5,053 nucleotides of DNA. It comes from Prevotellaceae bacterium. GTDB taxonomy: Bacteria; Bacteroidota; Bacteroidia; Bacteroidales; Bacteroidaceae. The DNA is taken from positions 1 to 5,053 of the forward strand of contig JAUNIK010000230.1 in NCBI GenBank assembly GCA_030523505.1, given 5' to 3'. Made by a program: the position numbers and the translations under genes. Under the pieces are notes generated by a model, which saw nothing but the letters and a program-made list of their open reading frames with translations, made no database searches and was not told where the DNA came from. Shown piece by piece: positions 1-4,975 of the stretch; the first letter of the stretch is position 1; the number at the start of each line of letters is the position of its first letter.

Positions 1-344
1 TCAGGCACAAGACGGAGCACGCCCTTGTCCTTTTCTGTCAGGTCGATGCGCTTTCTCGTGAACTCGTTGTTCAGGCAACATCCAGCTATGCAACCATCGA
101 AAGGCTCAACACTACGGTCCACCACAAGCAGATCGCCGTCTTTGATGCCCGGGTACATGGAGTCGCCAATGACTCTTGCATAGAATGTAGCCGCCGGATG
201 CTGTATGAGTTCCTTGTTCAGGTCAAGGATTCCATCTACATAATCCTGTGCCGGTGAAGGGAATCCAGCCGGAATTCCGCCGTCGGCATAGAGCAGGGGC
301 AGTTCCGTACTGAGATCCGGTGTGAGAAATATAATTTCGTTCAT
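1..344 (-). CDS. umuD: UmuD, SOS translesion polymerase subunit / S24 self-cleaving peptidase (partial, C-terminus outside window)
   Basis: Translating the minus strand from ATG at 344 gives 114 codons with no stop before the left edge. The E. coli protein has 139 residues, so roughly the last 25-30 residues are missing. The match to UmuD is strong. An A26-G27 bond followed by FPSPAQDYV corresponds to the C24-G25 self-cleavage site. DLNKELIQHPAATF is the conserved next block. GDSM carries the nucleophile Ser62 (Ser60 in E. coli), and EFTRK carries the general base Lys98 (Lys97). Family knowledge: RecA-ssDNA filaments trigger self-cleavage to UmuD', which joins UmuC as DNA polymerase V for lesion bypass. 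The start lies 24 nt after the MFS stop with no clear Shine-Dalgarno, so it is probably co-transcribed with the transporters. I see no obvious own promoter or LexA-type operator in the gap. A three-cysteine stretch (C85, C89, C90) replaces the E. coli residues there. An umuC gene downstream is expected but cannot be seen. Confidence 0.93.
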   Translation of the reverse strand, partial: MNEIIFLTPDLSTELPLLYADGGIPAGFPSPAQDYVDGILDLNKELIQHPAATFYARVIGDSMYPGIKDGDLLVVDRSVEPFDGCIAGCCLNNEFTRKRIDLTEKDKGVLRLVP

Positions 345-347
345 AAA

Positions 348-371
348 ATGACAGTTATGTTATGGCAGTTA
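348..371. repeat. Imperfect 10-bp direct repeat between the MFS gene and umuD
   Basis: On the plus strand ATGACAGTTA (348-357) and ATGGCAGTTA (362-371) differ at one base and are separated by TGTT, giving a 14-bp period. The right copy includes the MFS stop codon (369-371). Together they fill almost the whole gap before umuD. This could be a small duplication or a direct-repeat binding site; the sequence alone does not decide. Confidence 0.4.
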
Positions 372-1565
372 TTTGATGAGTCGTCCAATGAGCACTGTCG
401 AGAGGATGGAGCATGCGAGCATGAGCAAGCCTGCAGCCACGGTACCCATCCAGCCGTACAGACTCCAGAAGGTGCCGGCGAGGAATGTGCCAAGAGAACC
501 GCCAACGAAGTATGTGACCATATAGATAGTGTTCATGCGAGATGAGGCTTCGGGACAAAGTTTCATCGTTGCACTCTGATTGCTCAACTGAATGCTCTGC
601 ATACCGATGTCAATGATGATGATGCTCAGAATGATACCCGTGTAGGTGTTGTGGAATATCCCGAGAATAATCCATGCCGACAGTTGCAACGCTATGCCAA
701 AGGCGTGGATGCGGTCAACTCCAAAACGTGGAATGTATTTGCCCACGTTCGAGGCAGTCAGCGCACCCGCTATTCCGCACAAGCCCAACATACCCACTAC
801 ATCGCTTCCAGCATAGAACGGTGCTTCCTTCATGCGGAAAGCGAGACACCCCCAGAGGCCGAGCATTGAACCGAAGGCAAAGCCCGAACGGACGGAGTAG
901 AGTAGGGAACGAGGATGATCCTTCGCCAGAGTGCGGATACTCAAGAGCAATCGGCTGAACTTGCCTTTGTACGTTGGTGCTACATCAGGAAACTGCACAT
1001 ACACCATACAAGCCATCGCCATCACCATGAATGCCGCTATCACATACATCGACCGCCATCCCATCACATGACCCACATAACCGCTCGCCACTCTTGAACC
1101 GAGAATACCTATGAGCAATCCCGAGAGAATCATGCCAACCTTCCGCTCCTTCTCTTCCGGACGGGAATAGAGAGAGGCAAAGGGTGTGAACATCTGTGGT
1201 ATGACAGAGAAGAATCCTGTGACGAACGAGGCTGCGAGCACCACCCATACATTGTTGGTGATGCTGATACACAATAGTGAACAGGTCAGAACTGCTGCAC
1301 AAGTCATCATCGTTTTACGGCGGTTGTACATGTCGCCCATAGGAATGATGAACAGCAGTCCGAGAGCATAGCCCACCTGCGTGAACACCGGCATCAGGTT
1401 CACCTCAAATTCAGTCACATGCAGTTCCTCACGAATCATGTTCAGCAACGGTTGGCAATAGTATAGGTTTGCCACCGACACCCCCGCCATGATAGCCAGC
1501 ATCCACATCAGTGATGGTGGAATGCCCTCATGAGGTTTTATCGTCTTCTTATTTTTGATATTCAT
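369..1565 (-). CDS. MFS transporter, 12-TM drug/metabolite exporter type
   Basis: This 398-residue, very hydrophobic protein has the normal length for a 12-helix major facilitator. Helices fall at about residues 20-42, 57-78, 86-103, 106-127, 143-165, 170-191, 225-245, 256-272, 286-304, 308-325, 345-365 and 373-393. The hydrophilic central loop is at about 192-222. The family signature motif A lies between helices 2 and 3 as G77-D78-M-Y-N-R82-R83-K84. Helix 5 (GLLIGILGSRVASG) is glycine-rich like the antiporter motif C. The helix 1 end, VANLYYCQPLL, is typical of proton-coupled bacterial exporters of the drug:H+ antiporter type. The substrate cannot be read from sequence. The ATG at 1565 is preceded by AGGAAG (1574-1579) eight nt upstream, which supports this start. 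It sits 23 nt after the CDF gene and 24 nt before umuD, so an operon is likely. Confidence 0.9.
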   Translation of the reverse strand: MNIKNKKTIKPHEGIPPSLMWMLAIMAGVSVANLYYCQPLLNMIREELHVTEFEVNLMPVFTQVGYALGLLFIIPMGDMYNRRKTMMTCAAVLTCSLLCISITNNVWVVLAASFVTGFFSVIPQMFTPFASLYSRPEEKERKVGMILSGLLIGILGSRVASGYVGHVMGWRSMYVIAAFMVMAMACMVYVQFPDVAPTYKGKFSRLLLSIRTLAKDHPRSLLYSVRSGFAFGSMLGLWGCLAFRMKEAPFYAGSDVVGMLGLCGIAGALTASNVGKYIPRFGVDRIHAFGIALQLSAWIILGIFHNTYTGIILSIIIIDIGMQSIQLSNQSATMKLCPEASSRMNTIYMVTYFVGGSLGTFLAGTFWSLYGWMGTVAAGLLMLACSILSTVLIGRLIK

Positions 1566-1573
1566 CTTCTTAA

Positions 1574-1579
1574 CTTCCT
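1574..1579 (-). promoter_or_regulatory. Ribosome binding site of the MFS gene
   Basis: On the minus strand AGGAAG ends eight nt before the ATG at 1565, inside the 23-nt gap after the CDF stop. It fixes the start and suggests translation starts anew inside a polycistronic message. Strong sites are uncommon elsewhere in this window. Confidence 0.55.
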
Positions 1580-1588
1580 GATGGCAGA

Positions 1589-2476
1589 TTATTTTATTGG
1601 TTCAATGTGTAGCATGATGTGGGTGCCGGATCCGAACTCTCCACGCAGGCGTTTCTCTATCTCTGTTGCGTGGACATGGGATTCGCTCAGCGAGATGTTA
1701 CCTGGCAGACGAAGATGCATCTCAATGGCAATGATACTGCCGATTCTGCGAGTGTGGAGATTGTGCACATCGCTCACCAAGGAGTCCTGATAAACAATCT
1801 GTTCGATTTTGTTCTCAGTTTCTCTCGGCAGACTTTCCTCCAACAGTTCGCCCGATGCCTGACGGAGTAGGCGGAATGCAGTGATGAAAATCATCACACT
1901 AACTATAATCGCAGCAAGAGGGTCGAGCACTGCCCAGTTGTTGCCAAGCATTAATGCTCCACCAATACCTATGGCTGTGCCGATAGAAGAGAGTGCGTCA
2001 CTGCGATGATGCCATGCGTTAGCCTCAAGTGCCTGGGAATTAACATCCCTGGCTACTTTGCGGGTGATGCGAAACACCCATTCCTTGAGCATTATACTTG
2101 CAACGGCTGCTACCAATGCAATGAGTCCCGGTGACTCCAGCTTTTCGCCCTGAATCACCTGGACAATCTTCTCTGCTCCGTTCCATCCGAGCATCACGGC
2201 AACAACCACAAGTGCCATTCCTATTATGGAGGTGGCTATTGTTTCGTATTTGCCGTGACCATAGTCATGATCGTTGTCGGCTGGTTTGGTGCTGAGTTTT
2301 ACGAATGCCAGAACCACTATGTCGGTCAGGAAATCACTCAATGAGTGAACTGCATCTGCTACCATAGCTGCAGAATGACCTAATATTCCTGCTGCGAACT
2401 TCATGACCAGAAGCACCATATTGACAATGCTACCGGTCAGTGTAACCTTATATATTCTTTGGTCTCTTGATTGCAT
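1589..2476 (-). CDS. Cation diffusion facilitator (CDF) family divalent metal exporter
   Basis: This 295-residue protein has the CDF layout: six membrane helices (about residues 12-31, 34-59, 80-97, 115-132, 153-178 and 183-203), then a cytoplasmic ferredoxin-like C-terminal domain (about 210-292). The helix 2 motif ADAVHSLSD offers D41, H44 and D48. The helix 5 motif HHRSD offers H156 and D160. By alignment with E. coli YiiP, H44/D48/H156/D160 form the transport site, an H/D pattern often associated with zinc. The family motif YGHGKYE is at 72-78. The C-terminal domain has histidines in the positions of YiiP's regulatory metal sites (H238, H254, H267/H269, H290). It probably exports Zn2+ or a similar ion from cytoplasm to periplasm by proton exchange; exact metal choice is inference. 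It is first in the minus-strand cluster, with a -7-like box 21 nt upstream of the ATG and no clear Shine-Dalgarno. Confidence 0.93.
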   Translation of the reverse strand: MQSRDQRIYKVTLTGSIVNMVLLVMKFAAGILGHSAAMVADAVHSLSDFLTDIVVLAFVKLSTKPADNDHDYGHGKYETIATSIIGMALVVVAVMLGWNGAEKIVQVIQGEKLESPGLIALVAAVASIMLKEWVFRITRKVARDVNSQALEANAWHHRSDALSSIGTAIGIGGALMLGNNWAVLDPLAAIIVSVMIFITAFRLLRQASGELLEESLPRETENKIEQIVYQDSLVSDVHNLHTRRIGSIIAIEMHLRLPGNISLSESHVHATEIEKRLRGEFGSGTHIMLHIEPIK

Positions 2477-2497
2477 GACTCAAATTTGTTTTCATAG

Positions 2498-2505
2498 CAA
2501 AGTTA
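2498..2505 (-). promoter_or_regulatory. Candidate -7 promoter box for the CDF-MFS-umuD cluster
   Basis: On the minus strand TAACTTTG matches the Bacteroidota sigma-ABfr -7 consensus TAnnTTTG exactly, 21 nt upstream of the CDF ATG. The region further upstream is AT-rich, but I see no good -33 TTTG at the usual spacing. The call therefore rests on one element and would give a very short leader. Confidence 0.5.
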
Positions 2506-2573
2506 CACATTTTTTATTAAATAAATGCTATATTTCGGGTTTATGTTTCAAAACTTATAACTGGAGGAGTGAA

Positions 2574-2621
2574 ATGAACCAGTCCCAACGGTGGAATGAC
2601 CACCTCATTTGGGCGCTTTGA
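2574..2621 (+). CDS. Possible 15-residue small ORF with a strong Shine-Dalgarno
   Basis: ATG at 2574 opens MNQSQRWNDHLIWAL and stops with TGA at 2619-2621. GGAGG at 2563-2567 lies six nt upstream, the best ribosome binding site in the window. The stop overlaps the first bases of the palindromic hairpin at 2620-2647. The peptide has two Trp, no signal sequence and no recognisable domain. It may be a leader-type or regulatory peptide, or chance in a structured repeat. No promoter for it is evident, and coding is unproven. Confidence 0.25.
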   Translation: MNQSQRWNDHLIWAL

Positions 2622-2625
2622 CGCA

Positions 2626-2643
2626 AAATTTGCGCGCAAATTT
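2626..2643. repeat. Perfect 18-bp palindrome
   Basis: AAATTTGCGCGCAAATTT equals its own reverse complement. The symmetry extends outward through GACG (2620-2623) and CGTC (2644-2647), interrupted only by an extra CA at 2624-2625. A dyad of this quality could be a protein binding site or the stem of a cruciform or RNA hairpin. Confidence 0.8.
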
Positions 2644-2773
2644 CGTCTCATTCCATAGGTTTCTCTGAAGGCAATGGCAAGTCGCTTGCTATTAAGGTGG
2701 AGGACCATAAAGTCTAATGATGTCAAAAATGGAAGTAAGTGTGTAATTTTTGTATTGTTGTCAGTTCAAAGAT

Positions 2774-2804
2774 GTTGATATTTCAAATAAAAGCATTATC
2801 TTTG
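2774..2804 (+). promoter_or_regulatory. Bacteroidota-type promoter for the plus-strand cluster
   Basis: TATCTTTG at 2797-2804 matches the -7 consensus TAnnTTTG exactly. GTTG at 2774-2777 is a three-of-four match to the -33 TTTG with a 19-nt spacer, which is the normal distance. Transcription would start near 2811, giving a leader of about 30 nt before the ATG at 2842. It should drive the yjbR-like, nitroreductase, tag and thpR genes. Confidence 0.7.
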
Positions 2805-2821
2805 CATATCGCTAACCACAA

Positions 2822-2842
2822 ATGAATTTTGGTTTTGAATAA
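2822..2842 (+). other. Six-codon upstream ORF in the leader, ending at the yjbR-like start codon
   Basis: ATG at 2822 encodes MNFGFE and stops with TAA at 2840-2842. The last A of the stop is the first base of the next ATG (TAATG). It lies inside the predicted leader and could couple translation to the downstream gene. It has no Shine-Dalgarno, and a chance occurrence in such AT-rich sequence is quite possible. Confidence 0.25.
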
Positions 2843-3228
2843 TGAATATCGAAGAAGTAAGAGAATATACCCTGTCAATCCCGTGTGTGACCGAAGACCA
2901 ACCATTTGGCGATGACCTTCTTGTGTTTCGTATAGAGGGCAAGATATTCATGTGCCTTTGGCTGGGAAGCACAGATGGATCCGACAGACTCACTGCAAGA
3001 TTGGAAGATGCTCGTCCGAGATGTGCTATGAAACTCACTCCAGAGAGGAATGAGGAACTGCGCGAGCAATATTCTGCCGTAACTCCTGCCTGGCACTGGA
3101 ACAAGAAGCATTGGAGTGATGTCTATTACGAATCGCTCGATGAAAAACTTGTAAAAGAGTGGATTAGGGAGTCGTATGACCTTGTGGTTTCCAAACTTCC
3201 GAAGGCTGTAAGACAAAAGTATATTTGA
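2842..3228 (+). CDS. MmcQ/YjbR family protein
   Basis: This 128-residue protein is the usual length for the YjbR/MmcQ family (formerly DUF419). These are small cytoplasmic single-domain proteins with a CyaY-like alpha/beta fold, often annotated as DNA-binding although their role is not established. The recognisable order is: an N-terminal helix (residues 2-11); PFGDDLLVFRIEGKIFMCL (21-39), matching the first strands; MKLTPERNEELRE (63-75); the family hallmark TPAWHWNKKHWSDV (81-94), equivalent to the RPSRHLNKAHW block of E. coli YjbR; and a C-terminal helix WIRESYDLVVSKLP (107-120). There are no membrane or signal segments. It is first in the plus-strand cluster, about 30 nt downstream of a good promoter, with no Shine-Dalgarno. 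Its stop is 17 nt before the nitroreductase ATG. Function remains unknown; the family call is firm. Confidence 0.88.
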   Translation: MNIEEVREYTLSIPCVTEDQPFGDDLLVFRIEGKIFMCLWLGSTDGSDRLTARLEDARPRCAMKLTPERNEELREQYSAVTPAWHWNKKHWSDVYYESLDEKLVKEWIRESYDLVVSKLPKAVRQKYI

Positions 3229-3245
3229 TTGAAGATTTGACTACG

Positions 3246-3878
3246 ATGATAAAGAAACTGCTCATAGGTGCATTTGCTGCACTTTCAATGATATCCTGCG
3301 GAAGTCAGGAAAAACAGATGGTGTCTGTTGTGGATAAACAAACAACAATAGACGAGGTAATCATGTCGCGTCGCAGTATCCGCAGGTGGCAGGACAAGCC
3401 AATTAGTCGTGATACCCTCGATATAGTAATGAAGCACGGTATCAACGCTCCAAACGGCAAGGGCATTCAGGCTTATGAAGTGCGTGTGATTGACAAGCCA
3501 GAGTTGCTGAAGGAAATGTCGGATGCTATAGTGAAGGATATGCCGAATGTAGGTGAGCGTACTGGGTTCAGGAACATCTTTGTTGATGCTCCATGCGTAG
3601 TATTTATTGCCGCTTACAATGACTATGATCTTTCGCAGGTTGACTGTGGATTGCTTGGTGAGAACATTATTCTCTCAGCATGGTCGATGGGGATTGGTTC
3701 ATGTTGTCTGGGCAGTTCGGCAAGAATGCTCAACACATCAGAGTCGGCAGTGCCGTATCTGAAGAGACTCGATTTTTCTGACGATTACAAGTTGCTTTAT
3801 TGTATTGCCCTCGGCTATCCGGACGAGATACCCGATGCCAGACCTCGCAATGAAGAGAAGGTGCATTTCATTGAGTAG
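3246..3878 (+). CDS. Nitroreductase-family flavoprotein with lipoprotein signal peptide
   Basis: From ATG 3246 the product is 210 residues. Residues 1-18 form a lipoprotein signal peptide: MIKK, a hydrophobic core, then lipobox MISC with Cys18 as the lipidation site. A TTG at 3225 in the same frame would add seven residues before the lysines and overlap the preceding stop, so 3246 is the better start. The mature part is a nitroreductase domain (about 35-200). It has SRRSIRRWQDKPI (41-53) as the FMN-phosphate-binding arginine motif, NAPNGKGIQAYEV (68-79), the helix DCGLLGENIILSAWSMGIGS (133-152), and IALGYPDE (187-194) near the end. Such enzymes bind FMN and reduce nitro groups, quinones or related compounds with NAD(P)H, usually in the cytoplasm. 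An envelope location, implied by the signal peptide, is unusual. Substrate and electron donor cannot be told. It is second in the cluster, 27 nt before tag. Confidence 0.87.
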   Translation: MIKKLLIGAFAALSMISCGSQEKQMVSVVDKQTTIDEVIMSRRSIRRWQDKPISRDTLDIVMKHGINAPNGKGIQAYEVRVIDKPELLKEMSDAIVKDMPNVGERTGFRNIFVDAPCVVFIAAYNDYDLSQVDCGLLGENIILSAWSMGIGSCCLGSSARMLNTSESAVPYLKRLDFSDDYKLLYCIALGYPDEIPDARPRNEEKVHFIE

Positions 3879-3905
3879 ATTGTAATACTGCTTTAGTACA
3901 GATTC

Positions 3906-4481
3906 ATGGAGATAATGATTGATAAAGACATAAGCAGATGCTTCTGGGCGAATCCTAAAAATCCGCTTTACATTGCCTATCACGATGAGGAGTGGGGGAA
4001 ACCATGCCATGACGAGAGGATGCTCTTTGAAATGCTGATATTGGAGGGATTCCAGGCAGGATTGTCGTGGGAATGTGTGCTGAACAAGCGTGAGGCATTC
4101 CGTGAAGCGTTCGATGACTTTGATGTGCGGAAGGTTGTGGAGTATGATGATGGAAAACTCATGGAACTCGCTGGAAATCCGAAAATTATCCGTAATCGAC
4201 TGAAGATAAAAGCGAGCGTGACCAATGCCCAGGCATACATCAAGATACAAGAGGAACATGGCTCGTTTGATAAGTACATCTGGAGTTTCACCGATGGTGA
4301 GGTGATTTATGAACCATGCGACTTGAGAACGACATCTCCTCTTTCCGATACCGTTTCGAAAGACCTGAAAAGACGAGGAATGAAGTTTGTCGGCAGTACG
4401 GTAATCTACTCCTACTTGCAAGCAATCGGAGTGATAAACGGACATCTGGAAGGATGTTGGAAATTTAAGAAGGAAGAATAA
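3906..4481 (+). CDS. tag: DNA-3-methyladenine glycosylase I
   Basis: This base-excision repair enzyme removes 3-methyladenine from alkylated DNA in the cytoplasm, leaving an abasic site. The 191 residues match E. coli Tag throughout its length. The start region RCFWANPKNPLYIAYHDEEWG holds Cys12 and His26, and the end NGHLEGC holds His180 and Cys184. These four are the zinc ligands (C4, H17, H175 and C179 in E. coli). LEGFQAGLSW carries Glu47 and Trp55, equivalent to the base-recognition Glu38 and Trp46, and Tyr25 corresponds to Tyr16. KRRGMKFVGSTVIYSYLQAIGVINGH (155-180) is the conserved C-terminal block. All key residues are present, so it should be active. A second in-frame ATG at 3915 would give a product closer to the usual N-terminus; neither has a convincing Shine-Dalgarno. 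The stop overlaps the thpR start by one base. Confidence 0.95.
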   Translation: MEIMIDKDISRCFWANPKNPLYIAYHDEEWGKPCHDERMLFEMLILEGFQAGLSWECVLNKREAFREAFDDFDVRKVVEYDDGKLMELAGNPKIIRNRLKIKASVTNAQAYIKIQEEHGSFDKYIWSFTDGEVIYEPCDLRTTSPLSDTVSKDLKRRGMKFVGSTVIYSYLQAIGVINGHLEGCWKFKKEE

Positions 4482-4483
4482 TG
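4471..4483 (+). promoter_or_regulatory. Ribosome binding site and TAATG coupling of tag to thpR
   Basis: AGGAAG (4471-4476) lies within the last tag codons, four nt before the ATG at 4481. The tag stop TAA (4479-4481) shares its last base with this ATG. The arrangement fixes the thpR start and implies translational coupling by terminating ribosomes. Confidence 0.6.
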
Positions 4484-4975
4484 GCTCGGATATTCATAGC
4501 AATACGATTCAACGATGAGTTCAAGCAGAAACTCGTCAAGATACAGAACGCCTTGAAGGAACAAGGTGTTCAAGGCAACTATTGCTCGTATGGCAATCTA
4601 CACATGACGCTCGCCTTCATCGGAGAGTCGTATGACCTGCCTGCTATTCGTAAAGCTGTGGATGAAGTGGAGTTTGAACCCTTTGAACTGTCTTTATGTA
4701 ACCTAGGCTCGTTCCCTACAAAAGCCGGTGTGATATGGTGTGGGGTGGAGGAGTGCACATCACTAATATCCCTTGCCCGCCTATTACGTAATCGGCTCAC
4801 GGTGAATGGAGTCTCGTTTAGTGATACAGAATTCTACCCTCATATCTCGCTGGTACAACATCCCTCGACAATCATCACAGATATAGAAATTCCTGATGCA
4901 AGCATACGAGTAGAGAAGATTCACGTCATGAAATCAGAACGAATTGACGGAGAACTGATTTACTCCGAAATATGA
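4481..4975 (+). CDS. thpR: RNA 2',3'-cyclic phosphodiesterase, 2H phosphoesterase family (ThpR/LigT type)
   Basis: The 164 residues are close to the usual ThpR length of about 175-190, slightly short. The N-terminus MARIFIAIRFNDEFK is the typical RxFxAI start of the family. The two catalytic histidine motifs are NLHMTLAFIGE (H41-M-T43) and FYPHISL (H121-I-S123). The second has Ser in place of the more common Thr, which the H-x-T/S rule of the 2H superfamily allows. Family knowledge: the enzyme hydrolyses 2',3'-cyclic phosphate ends of RNA to 2'-phosphate, and was first seen as a 2'-5' RNA ligase activity in cell extracts. The physiological role is uncertain. It is cytoplasmic, with no signal peptide. 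It is last in the plus-strand cluster, overlapping tag by one base. No terminator is visible in the 78 nt that follow. Confidence 0.9.
   Translation: MARIFIAIRFNDEFKQKLVKIQNALKEQGVQGNYCSYGNLHMTLAFIGESYDLPAIRKAVDEVEFEPFELSLCNLGSFPTKAGVIWCGVEECTSLISLARLLRNRLTVNGVSFSDTEFYPHISLVQHPSTIITDIEIPDASIRVEKIHVMKSERIDGELIYSEI

Larger units (their letters stand above)
2560..2693. repeat. Structured intergenic element: four consecutive hairpins
   Basis: Four inverted repeats follow one another. (1) ACTGG 2560-2564 pairs with CCAGT 2579-2583 around a 14-nt loop. (2) CCCAA+GGTGG (2584-2588, 2590-2594) pairs with CCACC+TTGGG (2600-2604, 2609-2613). (3) 2620-2634 pairs with 2635-2647, centred on a perfect palindrome. 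(4) AATGGCAAG 2673-2681 pairs with CTTGCTATT 2685-2693 around the triloop TCG, with one G-T pair. TGGAATGA (2592-2599) and TCATTCCA (2648-2655) form a further inverted pair enclosing hairpin 3. The element lies between two outward-facing -7 boxes, so it should be outside both predicted mRNA leaders. I do not recognise the family. A dispersed repeat, an independent small RNA or a DNA-level structure are all possible. None of the hairpins has a following T-tract, so they are not simple intrinsic terminators. Confidence 0.5.

Noticed and set aside
2620..2647. Intrinsic terminator
   Set aside because: The stem is strong but no T-tract follows on either strand, and no transcript is known to converge here.
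2477..2700. Metal riboswitch (yybP-ykoY type) ahead of the CDF gene
   Set aside because: The hairpins lie upstream of the likely -7 box, so they would not be in the CDF leader, and I could not find the conserved riboswitch loops.
2541..2726. Minus-strand 61-codon ORF across the intergenic hairpins
   Set aside because: It has no recognisable domain and no good ribosome site, and it runs across palindromic sequence that reads open on both strands. It is more likely a by-product of the structured element.
3225..3245. TTG at 3225 as the nitroreductase start
   Set aside because: It would overlap the preceding stop and place acidic residues ahead of the MIKK signal peptide. ATG 3246 gives a normal lipoprotein signal.
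3738..4445. Minus-strand 235-codon ORF opposite the nitroreductase end and tag
   Set aside because: It lies antisense to two firmly identified genes, including nearly all of tag, and its translation shows no family features. It is a shadow frame despite its length.
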